Below, piece by piece: positions 12,901 through 19,845 of a stretch of DNA of 58,446 bases. The position numbers and the translations under genes were made by a program. Source of the stretch: Tenacibaculum agarivorans. GTDB taxonomy: Bacteria > Bacteroidota > Bacteroidia > Flavobacteriales > Flavobacteriaceae. Below the pieces are notes generated by a model, which saw nothing but the letters and a program-made list of their open reading frames with translations, did no database searches and was not told the DNA's origin. The stretch lies in assembly GCF_001936575.1 (NCBI RefSeq), contig NZ_MSMP01000031.1:1-58446 (forward strand), in the 5' to 3' direction. Numbering within the stretch: the stretch's first letter is position 1; each line of letters begins with the position of its first letter.

Positions 12901-15160
12901 TCGTAGCTTGTGCTATTCCCGAATTAAAATTTGGAGCAGCTTCCTGATTTACTTGTACCAATACTGTTCCAACATTACCAGGTGTCATAATATTATTTCC
13001 AATCCCTGATAATGAACTACCTCCTGTAGACGTTCCACCAGATATAATTGTATATGTTTTTACTCCAGGAGAAAGTGATGAGGTAAGATTATTTAAATCA
13101 AATGCAGCACTTCCAAAAGCAATACTAAAATCATTAAATGTAAGATTAGAAGGTGTATTTACATTTTGTTTTGAGAAATTATATCCTGTTTGCTCATAAA
13201 ATAATGCGCCACCACAATCCGTGTAAGAATACATCGTAAAATAATAAGTTGTGTTGGCACTTAATCCTGTAATACGAATATCTGGTGTAGTTGATGTACC
13301 CGCATATATCACTTGTTCTCCTCCTGAATAGCTAGTACTTTGTGCTGGTAATGAACTACTACCATCTGATGGAGGGGAGAATGTATTAACGGTATTCATT
13401 TTTACTACATATCCATCTACACCAGCTGCAGGAGAAAAAGATTTAAAATCCATGAAAGAATCTCCAACTTCAAAAAACACAGCAGTATTGGCTACTGATT
13501 GCACAGCTCCACAAGTAGTTGCATTAGTATCTACCCCTGTTGATTCAAAATAAAAGTTTGTTCCACAAGGATTGTATGCATACGATTTGAAATAATATTG
13601 AGTTCCTCCATTTAGATTTGTCAAATTTGTAACTGTTACCTCAGGATTTACATCACTTCCTACATAAATCACTTGCTGCCCAGTTTCTGAATATACAGTA
13701 TTAGCTACCGGTAATGCTCCAGGCACTGGTGGTGTAAAAGAATTTATTGTATTTATTAAAATTACTTGTCCTATAGCTCCTCCTGCACCAGAAGTAGAAT
13801 TTATACGCATAGAACTATGACTTATCTGATCTATAGCTAAAGCAGAAGGTACTACTGTTGGTACACCATTACAAATAACTTGCGTACTGGTAGCTCCAAT
13901 ACTCTCGAAAAAATTTCCTCCTAAACAAACATTGTATGCATATACTTTCACAAAAAAGTTTGTACCAGCAATAACTCCCGTACCATTTACAGTGATATTA
14001 GGATTTATCAAAGTTCCTGCATATACCACTTGTTCTCCTGCTCCTAAATTATAAATAGTATTGCTACTTGTTAAATCTGAATCTGTTGGAGCTGTGAAAC
14101 TATTGGTTGTATTGATTTTAATAACATAGCCATTTGCACCTCCTGTTGGTGCAATAAAAGATGAAATATTAAAACTATCTATAGTATTGTTTGCAGTAAC
14201 AATATTAGTAACCTGACTAGGCGTAATTAAAGCTGCGTCGCAAGCAAATGTTGCTCCACTAGTCGTCACTCCATTACTAAAATTAAAGTATCCATTACAT
14301 TCATTAGCTGTAGTTACTCTAAAATAATATGTCACATTAGGATCTAATCCAGTAATCGATATATTTCCAGGCACTGTTGGCACTTCAAAACCTGATAATA
14401 ATCTATTAGGTGCTGACGAAGCATAAATAACTTGTTGCCCCGAACCATTATATACCGTTGAAGGTGTAGTATCTGTTAATGTGTCAAACTGTGGATTTGG
14501 CAAAGCAGAAAATGTTGGGCTATCACTTATCTCTACTACATATCCACCTGTAATTCCATTTACTGCTGAAAATGCGTCTAATTGTAAATTATCCCCACCT
14601 GTTGTAGTTACATTTAACCCTGCAACATCAGCTGGAGTTGAACAAGTCGGAAAATCCTCGCTTTGTAACGTTAACGAATAATTTACAGGTGAAGCAGAAG
14701 TTGTTGTAATTCTAAATACTACATAATTATCTTCTAAATCTAGTCCAAAATTATTTAAATAATACCATCCAACTTGTGCAGAAGGATATTCTGGAAATGG
14801 AGCTGTTAGCAAAATAACATCTCTAAATGCTGATACTACTGTACCATTATAACTTCCTCGTCTTACCTCATACTGAATTTTGATAGTACTTGGGTCGTAA
14901 CCACCACTAAAGAATAAATGTGTAATTCTTTGTGGATCAAAACCAGGAAGTTTAGACACATTCCAATAATCAGGATCTGTACTTGAAACATTTCCTGTAA
15001 TAGTTGTTGGACCATCCCAAATACGTTGTGTTCCTGATGCCGTAGCTGTATTATTGGGTTCTGTTTCGGTTTGTGCAAAGACTGCACTCACAATCATAAG
15101 AAAAAAAAGCAATATGTAATGTACTTTCTTATTCATTGGGATTTTGTAATTATTTTTCAT
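6995..15160 (-). CDS. Giant T9SS surface protein with FN3-like, Gloeo_Verruco-type, LamG and MBG domains
   Basis: 2721 residues. Signal peptide about 1-30 (hydrophobic LLFFLMIVSAVFAQ). Four FN3-like repeats at about 167-660. Ig-like segments follow. Repeats at about 850-1187 resemble the Gloeo_Verruco family (KLWGVTNAGG, GTIFNVNTNGTG). Big_2-like Ig domains precede and follow a LamG/concanavalin-like domain (about 1630-1840). Two MBG domains (about 2023-2186, KVYGDSDP) lead to a conserved 540-residue end cassette and a T9SS type A sorting domain ending VKDKKILIKK. The protein should cross the outer membrane by T9SS and be anchored at the cell surface. The domain set suggests adhesion or glycan binding; there is no enzyme motif. 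An alternative start at Met9 exists, but the first Met is shared with the paralogue downstream. A predicted ECF promoter lies 44 bases upstream. Confidence 0.93.
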   Translation of the reverse strand: MKNNYKIPMNKKVHYILLFFLMIVSAVFAQTETEPNNTATASGTQRIWDGPTTITGNVSSTDPDYWNVSKLPGFDPQRITHLFFSGGYDPSTIKIQYEVRRGSYNGTVVSAFRDVILLTAPFPEYPSAQVGWYYLNNFGLDLEDNYVVFRITTTSASPVNYSLTLQSEDFPTCSTPADVAGLNVTTTGGDNLQLDAFSAVNGITGGYVVEISDSPTFSALPNPQFDTLTDTTPSTVYNGSGQQVIYASSAPNRLLSGFEVPTVPGNISITGLDPNVTYYFRVTTANECNGYFNFSNGVTTSGATFACDAALITPSQVTNIVTANNTIDSFNISSFIAPTGGANGYVIKINTTNSFTAPTDSDLTSSNTIYNLGAGEQVVYAGTLINPNITVNGTGVIAGTNFFVKVYAYNVCLGGNFFESIGATSTQVICNGVPTVVPSALAIDQISHSSMRINSTSGAGGAIGQVILINTINSFTPPVPGALPVANTVYSETGQQVIYVGSDVNPEVTVTNLTNLNGGTQYYFKSYAYNPCGTNFYFESTGVDTNATTCGAVQSVANTAVFFEVGDSFMDFKSFSPAAGVDGYVVKMNTVNTFSPPSDGSSSLPAQSTSYSGGEQVIYAGTSTTPDIRITGLSANTTYYFTMYSYTDCGGALFYEQTGYNFSKQNVNTPSNLTFNDFSIAFGSAAFDLNNLTSSLSPGVKTYTIISGGTSTGGSSLSGIGNNIMTPGNVGTVLVQVNQEAAPNFNSGIAQATIIINKAEPTITFNNQTIPFGSSAVTLAATSNSTGTISYSFVGDNNGNVLSGTNNENLTPGNAGTVTVRATVAEDANYSTATKDIFFSVSAPSEIIGINANGVFKVVNETTVSTLVDFTINSTATGSDGKGELLQVGGKLWGVTNAGGVNDKGTIFNVNTNGTGFMKVHDFNATTEGSNPTGFLTFSNGKIWGVLSAEGPGSGSGAGSGSQAGSIFSIDTDGTNFTIVRGFSFTGFTLSELAAPIGGLTEANGKLWGMTSFGGNAFAGGIYSINTDGTEYTEVYLFPSSGSPGQPASKLTLTNNKLWGVARSNGGSVFTIDPLTITPSGIGFSQVHRFGFTGTKSLSGLSIIGNQVFGIWNEGGANSTGVLYRVNDDGTNYTTLYDWPFTGPRLPLSSLTVDGGTLFGTTTNGGTNDFGTIYKIKTDGTGYQDIVANTATPGTGAFLIAKDRLTPSINFDNLTVEHLSTTTLAATSNSTGVITYSLVGDTTGSSINGDQFTAGNAGTVTARASLAQDANFDVGTKDITITIGKTNPTFTIADIDTTFGNADITLTPSDTNYTGGSITYQFVDPTDTNNLSLTGFNTASTISGATLTLGNQGTETIRATLAETANFNPITFDFQLNIGVGMADLSGFTDFTIELLQSDVTLTVPSAPGVTVDYQLLTSSTGASLSGDNNEILSVGNLTGIEFLRVTVNEPNYASTTKDVTLTVVKASQTITFSPLSNVNLGGAPFDLSATSDAGLPVTYTSSDTSVATVSGNTVTILGSGTTDITASQIGNETYAAATDVTQSLTVNTIILQNQEVSVTPTTGVCNVEAAVSLVSSQSGVNYYLRDNIDNSLIEVQEGTGSGISFTNETLTANKTYNVLAVDAEERLNTLQFDAVDGYVEIPNTINSEFSGNRITVETWAYIPASDNTDQYTSLITEEFNNNKIKYQIAIVNGQIETGFYNGSWTTTPLVNYPKDRWIHIASTYDQNRLRLYIDGVEVSTRFTSAALPVGNGSWRLGRRWDQIQTSNFIFGGRLAETRIWNVARTATEIIENKNVRIDNATGLVASYLYDETTGTTLTDKTGNGFDGTLTALQGDNTNWLLAANRLEMTNTPTVTVEAIVDQTVSLTQPTNQSARVALSGSQLGVNYSLRDNANDAVIETITGTGSVITFATETITADKTYNVFADAGTCNLQLTNTPTATFAKLDQTIDFSGLSDRRYGDAPFMLTATASSGLPVTFESSRPDVASISGNTVTIHKHGTVTVTARQVGDANYNSVQTGRTLLITRQDVYVTADVKTKVYGDSDPVLTYQITRGSLIGSDMFTGNLERELGENVGTYAINQGTLMLDDNYRLYFTSGDLSITARPIEVTADAGTKVEGESDPALTYQITLGSLVGSDVFTGTLERNAGEVIGDYPINQGTLTLGTNYQITFVGNTFTISRDVIARWDGNTNSTWNTATNWEGDITPLATDNYIIPNVGTTPNISSGVVAEMNSLTVEASSSLAISADGAAVIENNFDNSGTITITSTATESGALIVKGTANGMVTYERGGLTANQWSIISAPVSGQSIKEFAENPANAIRVNPTVTPNRIAIGYYDDSKPAGSKWTYYTTDDIQTNALTFEKSRSYIVSRGTDGAVTFTGTLETGNVVKSVAASQWNAVGNPYTAFMPINGNANENFLQDNLLKFDPVNVGVYIWDNNQNKYVANSLVSSENSLAPGQGFFMRTTTGVTDITFDQSQRSVQPSSGGVFGRNIDISIPTIELQASVNNTTVKTKISYSEKATEGLDVGYDIGNFDGSAFDVFTHLVDGSLENNFTHQSLPTDTMENAIIPLGVKAKEGSEIEFTSKMIALPSGIEIYIEDRLLNEYVKLSETETYTVQLKEAVNGVGRFYLYAKSKTLEVPTFSLDDIRIYNSKSTVFVEGIISQDFELVVYDLLGKVVYKNNHQGTGKNSIVLPPMEQAIYVAQVRTEVGVKDKKILIKK

Positions 15161-15204
15161 AATGGATTACTTAAATTATCATTATTAAATAGGGTTCCAT
15201 AAGT

Positions 15205-15231
15205 TGTACAGGTAGTTTTTAAATCACCCGA
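15205..15231 (-). promoter_or_regulatory. Predicted ECF sigma promoter (TCGGG-N16-TGTACA)
   Basis: Same element as at 6556-6582, with TCGGG instead of TAGGG and the identical 16-base spacer, ending 44 bases before the ATG at 15160. The bases after it (ACTTATG.AACCCTATTT) also match the copy upstream of the ATG at 6516. The two giant genes therefore appear to share a duplicated promoter and leader. Confidence 0.6.
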
Positions 15232-15283
15232 TTTCCTATGCTTCAAAACTATCGTAAAAACAAGCTAAATCACTGATTTTCAA

Positions 15284-15302
15284 CTATACAAAACACTATA
15301 CA
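15284..15302. promoter_or_regulatory. Direct repeat CTATACA, 12-bp period
   Basis: Two copies of ACTATACAAAA sit 12 bases apart (CTATACA at 15284 and 15296). They lie just after the membrane HTH regulator gene and upstream of the giant-gene promoter. The same tandem pair with the same period occurs at 16003-16021. One-helical-turn spacing suggests a protein binding site; the binder is unknown. Confidence 0.4.
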
Positions 15303-15336
15303 AAACAACCACACACTTAATATAAACAACTAAATA

Positions 15337-15948
15337 TCAGATAGTTAATTTAGATTCCAAAAATTCAACAATAGAAATTGTATTTGGAGCTTTAATTTTC
15401 TTCCGTAGTCGATAACGATTTACAAAAACACTGTCTACAGAGATTCCTAAAACTTTTGCTATTTGAGTATTATCTAATCCTAATTTTTCAAGAGCAACTA
15501 ATCGTTCTTCTGACTTAGTTAGATGAATGTTTTTTTCTTTTATTTTCTTAAAAAATAATGGATATACTTGATTGAAGGTTTCTTTAAAATTGTACCAATC
15601 GTCTTGAGTGAGTATTTTTTCAGCAATTTTATCGTGTAATTTTTTAATTCGTTTATGGACTATAAGCTCTTTTTCTTGTCTCCTAAGTAAAATCTCTTGT
15701 TTATTAATCTTTGTAGAAAGCTCATGGATTAAAACTTCAAATTCTTTCTCTTTTTCTAAAAAATTGATTTTATCTCTATCTTTTTTTCTCTCATATCTAA
15801 TCTTTAAGATATAACTTACTACTCCTGTAATAGAAATCAAAAGAAATAGTACTACAAGTGTATATAAGTTGGATAAGAGTAAGAATTCAGGTTTTACTAC
15901 ATAAAAATAGGGTCGAAATAGTTGTAAGAAAATAAATTCTATGTGCAT
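15337..15948 (-). CDS. Short membrane-anchored LuxR-type HTH regulator lacking TPR domain
   Basis: 203 residues. A single transmembrane helix (about 27-48) is followed by a charged coiled coil (about 50-115) and a C-terminal HTH of the LuxR/sigma-r4-like superfamily (about 147-200, LTKSEERLVALEKLGLDNTQ). Its C-terminal 90 residues closely resemble those of the 618-residue TPR regulator directly upstream (shared YNFKE/YTFKE, KLGLDN and RYRLR.KI.AP). It has no signal peptide and no TPR, so it looks like a sensor-less duplicate. It could be a constitutive regulator or a dimerisation partner of its larger neighbour. It lies between that regulator and the giant gene on the same strand, with 100-bp and 176-bp gaps. 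Regulatory role is inferred from domain content only. Confidence 0.85.
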   Translation of the reverse strand: MHIEFIFLQLFRPYFYVVKPEFLLLSNLYTLVVLFLLISITGVVSYILKIRYERKKDRDKINFLEKEKEFEVLIHELSTKINKQEILLRRQEKELIVHKRIKKLHDKIAEKILTQDDWYNFKETFNQVYPLFFKKIKEKNIHLTKSEERLVALEKLGLDNTQIAKVLGISVDSVFVNRYRLRKKIKAPNTISIVEFLESKLTI

Positions 15949-16002
15949 GTATAGTTTTTAAGTAAAACTACATGCTGATGATCTTACATTGTTAAAATAG
16001 CA

Positions 16003-16021
16003 CTATACAATTCACTATACA
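16003..16021. promoter_or_regulatory. Direct repeat CTATACA, 12-bp period (second site)
   Basis: CACTATACAA is repeated 12 bases apart (CTATACA at 16003 and 16015), matching the site at 15284-15302. It lies in the 100-base gap between the two HTH regulator genes, about 55 bases upstream of the 203-residue ORF. Candidate operator for one of these regulators. Confidence 0.4.
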
Positions 16022-16048
16022 AAACATAGAACACTAATAAACAAAACA

Positions 16049-17905
16049 TTAACTAAAATACTCTATTAATGAAATATCAGTCGGTGCTTGAATTTTTCTA
16101 CGTAGTCTATACCTGCTCATAAAGATAGTATCTACAGATACTCCAAGCATATTGGCTATTTCGGAATTATCTAAACCTAACTTTTCCAATGAAACTAGTC
16201 TTTCTTCTGCCTTAGTTAATTTATAGCCCTTATTCTTAATATCTAGAAAGAAATTAGGGTACACATTAGTAAATTTTTCTTTAAAAGTGTACCAATCTTC
16301 TTTAGTCAAGATTTTTGTTGCTACTAAATCCTGAATTGTAGTTACTTCTTCTTTCTCTGTTACTTTTTCTTTCAACTCTTCCAATTGAAACTGCAAGAGT
16401 TCTTGTTCTTTACTTTTTTGCAATAATTGATTGGTAAAGTTGGTCAATTCTTTTTTATTTCTTAGTATTTTTTCTTGCAACTGTTTTCGCTTTTGTTTTC
16501 CCCTCCACCAAATCCACGATCCAATGAGTACTAAAGAGAATAAAATTGCAATTAACATATTTCTTTTACTTTTTGCTATTTTCTTTTCTAATTCTAGCTC
16601 TTGTATTTCACTTTCTTGCTGTAAAATTTCTTTTTCTTTTTGAGTTGTTTCAAATCGTGTTTGATGAAATGCTAATGCATTTGTCAATGAAGATTTATGT
16701 ACAGAATCTTTTAAATTTATATAATTATTTTTGTGTATTAATGCTTCTTTATATCTACCTAACTGCTCATACACCATGGCTAACAATCTTTCAACTTCTT
16801 GCAAATCATTATTTCTAGATGATTTTTTCTCTACGAATTCTTTGGTTTCTAATAATAAAGCTAAAGCTTTTTCTGATTCTCCTTTTTCAACTAAATAATG
16901 CCCTTTATACAGATTAGCAGCGTACACCATTTTTTTATGGCTTATTTGTTTTTCTAATTGTAAAAAGCTTTTGTAGATTGAATCGGCAGCTATCACATTT
17001 CCTTGCTTTATTTTTAAGAAAAGTGCTACTTTTTTAGCTCTTATTTCATTGTAAAGATTCAATGAAATATCCTTTATAGCTCGTTTATAGTATTGAGATG
17101 AATCTAAAAACTTTTCTGCTAAATGAAACTTATTATCTTGTGTAGCCTCCAATGTTAATGATAAATAGAAATATCTTAAATTATCATATAATTTATACTT
17201 CTTACTTTTTCTAATAAGCTTTTTAATGTTCTCATTAGCGAGGCTTTTCAATCCGTTTCTCTTATAGATTAAATCTAGTTCTTTAGATACTAAAAACATA
17301 TATTCATAATCCTTAGCTTTTTCATATAAATTATTTGCTAATTCATAATGCTTTATGGCTTTGATAAAATCGCCTGTATTTGAATACGATTGCCCTGTAA
17401 AGAAATAAGCATCAGCAGCAAAAATAATATCTCCCGATTTTTCGAATAATTCAGCTGATTTTAAATAATTTTCAATAGCCTTTTTATACGCTAATTCAGA
17501 GAAATAAATACCACCTTTTTTTAGTAAGATATGTGCTTCAGAACTTTCCTTGTTAAAATTAGATTTAAAAGAGAGCATAGAGTCACATAACTGTAGCCCT
17601 TTGGTATGCTCTCCCTTAATAATATGCTGTTGTATTAAAAAACGAGATTTAGATGCCATAAAATCATATTCTTTGAGTTCTTTTGCCAAAGACATATATT
17701 TTTTAAGACTAGGGATTAAGTCCTGATGATTTTTTCGAATCATTTCTCTTGTTAACAGATCTAATACTTGCAACCTTTTAGATTTCTCAGCCGTCTTATC
17801 TAATACAACTTGTAATGAATCTACTTTGGTTTGAGCATTGGTTTTATATGTAGTACTACATAGTAAACATAATAGCAAGCATTTTACAAAGTCAACATTC
17901 CTCAT
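16049..17905 (-). CDS. TPR - transmembrane - LuxR-type HTH regulator
   Basis: 618 residues. N-terminal signal-like segment (about 1-25, ending TNAQ), then TPR-type helical repeats (about 60-410), a short coiled coil, one transmembrane helix (about 449-467) and a second coiled coil. A C-terminal HTH follows (about 562-618, KLTKAEERLVSLEKLG). The topology implies a periplasmic TPR sensor and a cytoplasmic DNA-binding domain, i.e. a one-component transmembrane regulator common in Bacteroidota. The 56-residue ORF lies 38 bp upstream on the same strand. A predicted ECF promoter lies upstream of both, so the regulator is probably in the sigma factor's regulon. Its targets may be the giant surface-protein genes downstream. 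Confidence 0.9.
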   Translation of the reverse strand: MRNVDFVKCLLLCLLCSTTYKTNAQTKVDSLQVVLDKTAEKSKRLQVLDLLTREMIRKNHQDLIPSLKKYMSLAKELKEYDFMASKSRFLIQQHIIKGEHTKGLQLCDSMLSFKSNFNKESSEAHILLKKGGIYFSELAYKKAIENYLKSAELFEKSGDIIFAADAYFFTGQSYSNTGDFIKAIKHYELANNLYEKAKDYEYMFLVSKELDLIYKRNGLKSLANENIKKLIRKSKKYKLYDNLRYFYLSLTLEATQDNKFHLAEKFLDSSQYYKRAIKDISLNLYNEIRAKKVALFLKIKQGNVIAADSIYKSFLQLEKQISHKKMVYAANLYKGHYLVEKGESEKALALLLETKEFVEKKSSRNNDLQEVERLLAMVYEQLGRYKEALIHKNNYINLKDSVHKSSLTNALAFHQTRFETTQKEKEILQQESEIQELELEKKIAKSKRNMLIAILFSLVLIGSWIWWRGKQKRKQLQEKILRNKKELTNFTNQLLQKSKEQELLQFQLEELKEKVTEKEEVTTIQDLVATKILTKEDWYTFKEKFTNVYPNFFLDIKNKGYKLTKAEERLVSLEKLGLDNSEIANMLGVSVDTIFMSRYRLRRKIQAPTDISLIEYFS

Positions 17906-17943
17906 TTTTCTAAATTTCGTTTTTTAATAAAAATCCTTATGCC

Positions 17944-18114
17944 TTATGCCTTTTGCACATCTATAATCATCATTTTATACCCATTAAAAGCACGTTCTAA
18001 CTTCGCCTGATATAACCAATGAAATCTACCTTTATACATGATTGGTAAAAACAAAAATGTATTGATTGTTTCTCTTACTTTAAAGTTTTTTCGTGGTCTA
18101 ATGTTAAATAGCAT
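17944..18114 (-). CDS. Small basic protein, 56 residues, unknown function
   Basis: An ATG at 18114 opens a 57-codon frame that begins MLFNIRPRKNFKVRE and ends MMIIDVQKA. It is basic and rich in aromatic residues, with a weakly hydrophobic centre (FLFLPIMYKGRFHWLY). It has no recognisable domain or signal peptide. It lies 38 bp upstream of the TPR-HTH regulator on the same strand and 76 bases downstream of a predicted ECF promoter. It may therefore be the first gene of that operon. I do not recognise the family. Composition looks coding rather than random, but a chance ORF of this length in AT-rich DNA cannot be excluded. Confidence 0.5.
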   Translation of the reverse strand: MLFNIRPRKNFKVRETINTFLFLPIMYKGRFHWLYQAKLERAFNGYKMMIIDVQKA

Positions 18115-18190
18115 ACTCGTTTAGTTTAAATTAATAATTCTTAAAACATTGTTGATTTTTATTTCAAATCAACAATACCCTTCTAAACTT

Positions 18191-18217
18191 TGTACAGGTA
18201 ACTTTTATATTTCCCTA
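18191..18217 (-). promoter_or_regulatory. Predicted ECF sigma promoter (TAGGG-N16-TGTACA)
   Basis: Minus-strand copy of the four-member element with perfect TAGGG and TGTACA and a 16-base spacer ending TTACC. It points away from the sigma gene towards the 56-residue ORF (ATG 76 bases downstream) and the TPR-HTH regulator. Confidence 0.6.
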
Positions 18218-18257
18218 GTTTATTTTTCTATAAAAGTTTTAAAAGATTTATTTTTAA

Positions 18258-18265
18258 TAGCTTTG
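18258..18265 (+). promoter_or_regulatory. Housekeeping -7 box of the sigma gene (TAGCTTTG)
   Basis: Matches the Bacteroidota TAnnTTTG -7 consensus, 21 bases before the ATG at 18287. No good TTG -33 box is visible. No ECF element points towards the sigma gene, so the sigma factor is probably made from the primary sigma factor. Confidence 0.45.
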
Positions 18266-18286
18266 CGATGTATAATTCTTTACTAG

Positions 18287-18811
18287 ATGTCTAAACAAAA
18301 AAAGTCTCTTTGTGAGGAGCATAATTTTGATGCTTTATTTAATACCTACTATGAAACAGCTAGGAATTATATATACTATAAGTGCGGTAATTTGCAACAG
18401 GCTGAAGATATTGTGCAAGATGCATTTATAAAAGTTTGGAAACGCTGTGCCGATGTAATTTATGAAAAAGCCAGATCATTTTTGTATACCATTTGTAATA
18501 ATGCTTTGCGTAATGAGTTCGATCATCAAAAAGTAGTTTTAAAACACGAAGCTACATTAGTTAAAGATGATCGAGATGACGAAAGCCCTGATTTTATTTT
18601 GGAAGTGGAAGATTTTAGAAAAAAGTTAGAAACCGCTATTGCTAACTTATCAGACAAAGAACGTGAAGTTTTTCTTTTAAGTAGAATTGACAAGAAAAGT
18701 TATAAAGAAATTGCAGAAATTACTAATATTTCTGTGAAGGCTGTAGAGCGTAGAATGAGCAATGCTTTTATTAATTTAAGAGATGCTTTAGGCGATCATT
18801 TAAAATTTTAA
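18287..18811 (+). CDS. ECF RNA polymerase sigma factor, FecI type
   Basis: 174 residues, typical ECF length. Region 2 lies at about 18-90 (YYETARNYIYYKCGNLQQAE, then EDIVQDAFIKVWKR). Region 4 lies at about 112-170 (LSDKEREVFLLSRIDKKSYK, then an HTH with KAVERRMSNAF). The following genes encode a FecR-like anti-sigma factor and a TonB receptor with an STN domain, so this is a cell-surface signalling sigma factor. It is released when the receptor binds its substrate. Four identical-geometry promoter elements nearby are the likely targets: one in the 80-bp gap before the anti-sigma gene, one divergent, and two before the giant surface-protein genes. Sigma class is confident; the regulon is inferred. 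Confidence 0.95.
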   Translation: MSKQKKSLCEEHNFDALFNTYYETARNYIYYKCGNLQQAEDIVQDAFIKVWKRCADVIYEKARSFLYTICNNALRNEFDHQKVVLKHEATLVKDDRDDESPDFILEVEDFRKKLETAIANLSDKEREVFLLSRIDKKSYKEIAEITNISVKAVERRMSNAFINLRDALGDHLKF

Positions 18812-18812
18812 G

Positions 18813-18839
18813 TAGGGTAAATGTAAATTTACCTGTACA
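18813..18839 (+). promoter_or_regulatory. Predicted ECF sigma promoter (TAGGG-N16-TGTACA)
   Basis: Plus-strand copy with perfect half sites, beginning 2 bases after the sigma stop codon and ending 52 bases before the anti-sigma ATG at 18892. A 12-bp palindrome (AAAGAGCTCTTT, 18845-18856) lies just downstream in the predicted leader. It would let the sigma factor raise anti-sigma and receptor levels without raising its own. Confidence 0.6.
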
Positions 18840-18891
18840 GTAATAAAGAGCTCTTTGTATTGACGCTCTCTAATTTAGTATTTACACACAA

Positions 18892-19812
18892 ATGAGTAAT
18901 AAAAATATATATGAGTCTGATCCTTCTTTTTTAGCTCGATGGGCTGAAAATAAGCTGACAGCGGAGGAAGTTCAAGCTTTTGAAAAGACAGAGGCTTACC
19001 AAGAGTTTCTTCGTATAGATCAAACTGCACTAGAATTAAAAGCGCCACCTGTGGATAAAGCTGCTGCTTTACAAAAAATAAAAGAAAAGATTCATTTTAA
19101 GAAAAAAGTGATATCGTTTAAACCGTATTGGTATGCCGCTGCAGCCTCTGTTGTAGTATTGTTAGGCCTTTTTTCTTTATTTAATGCTACAACAAGCTAC
19201 ACCATTCCCAATGGTGGAGAACATTTAGCTATAGTATTACCCGATGGTTCTAAAGTGCAACTTAATGCAGGTTCTGAATTAACTCATAAACGTTTTTTCT
19301 GGAAGAATAATAGGACTTTACATTTAAAAGGTGAAGGATATTTTGAAGTAGAAAAAGGACAAACTTTTACTGTTGAAACTGACTTTGGTAATGTATCTGT
19401 TTTAGGTACAAAATTTAATGTTAAAGCTAGAAAAAACAACTTTGACTTGCATTGTTTTGAAGGTGCTGTACGTTTTGATCAAAAAGATACTGGTGCTTCG
19501 AAAGTATTATATAAAGATGATGCTATTTCTATCACCAACAACACTACCATTAAAGAGGAAAAAACTACTAAAAATGTTCCGAATTGGATGCAACAAATCA
19601 GTATATTTAAGGAGCAACCTTTACAAACTGTATTAGAAGAATTAAGTGTCCAATACAATGTAAGTTTTGAAACCAAAACAACAGATGTAACACGATTATT
19701 TTCTGGAAGTTTTGTTCATAACAATTTAGACATCGCTTTAAAAACAACATTAACACCAATGGGTATCTCTTTTACTTTGTCTAAGGACAAAAAGACTGTA
19801 TATTTACCCTAA
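18892..19812 (+). CDS. FecR-family anti-sigma factor
   Basis: 306 residues. A cytoplasmic N-terminal region (about 1-80), one transmembrane helix (about 82-102, WYAAAASVVVLLGLFSLF), a FecR domain (about 105-200, LPDGSKVQLNAGS and GTKFNVKA) and a C-terminal DUF4974-like domain (about 230-305). The protein is expected to hold the sigma factor at the inner membrane. It receives the signal from the STN domain of the receptor encoded 33 bp downstream. It is preceded by a predicted ECF promoter, which suggests sigma-dependent expression of anti-sigma and receptor together. Confidence 0.95.
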   Translation: MSNKNIYESDPSFLARWAENKLTAEEVQAFEKTEAYQEFLRIDQTALELKAPPVDKAAALQKIKEKIHFKKKVISFKPYWYAAAASVVVLLGLFSLFNATTSYTIPNGGEHLAIVLPDGSKVQLNAGSELTHKRFFWKNNRTLHLKGEGYFEVEKGQTFTVETDFGNVSVLGTKFNVKARKNNFDLHCFEGAVRFDQKDTGASKVLYKDDAISITNNTTIKEEKTTKNVPNWMQQISIFKEQPLQTVLEELSVQYNVSFETKTTDVTRLFSGSFVHNNLDIALKTTLTPMGISFTLSKDKKTVYLP

Positions 19813-19845
19813 TTAAAATTACGTTTTTATTTTATCATCCCTCAA

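Noticed and set aside
16546..16818. 90-residue hydrophobic plus-strand ORF
   Set aside because: It lies fully antisense within the TPR-HTH regulator. Its Phe/Leu richness mirrors the Lys/Glu codons of the coding strand.
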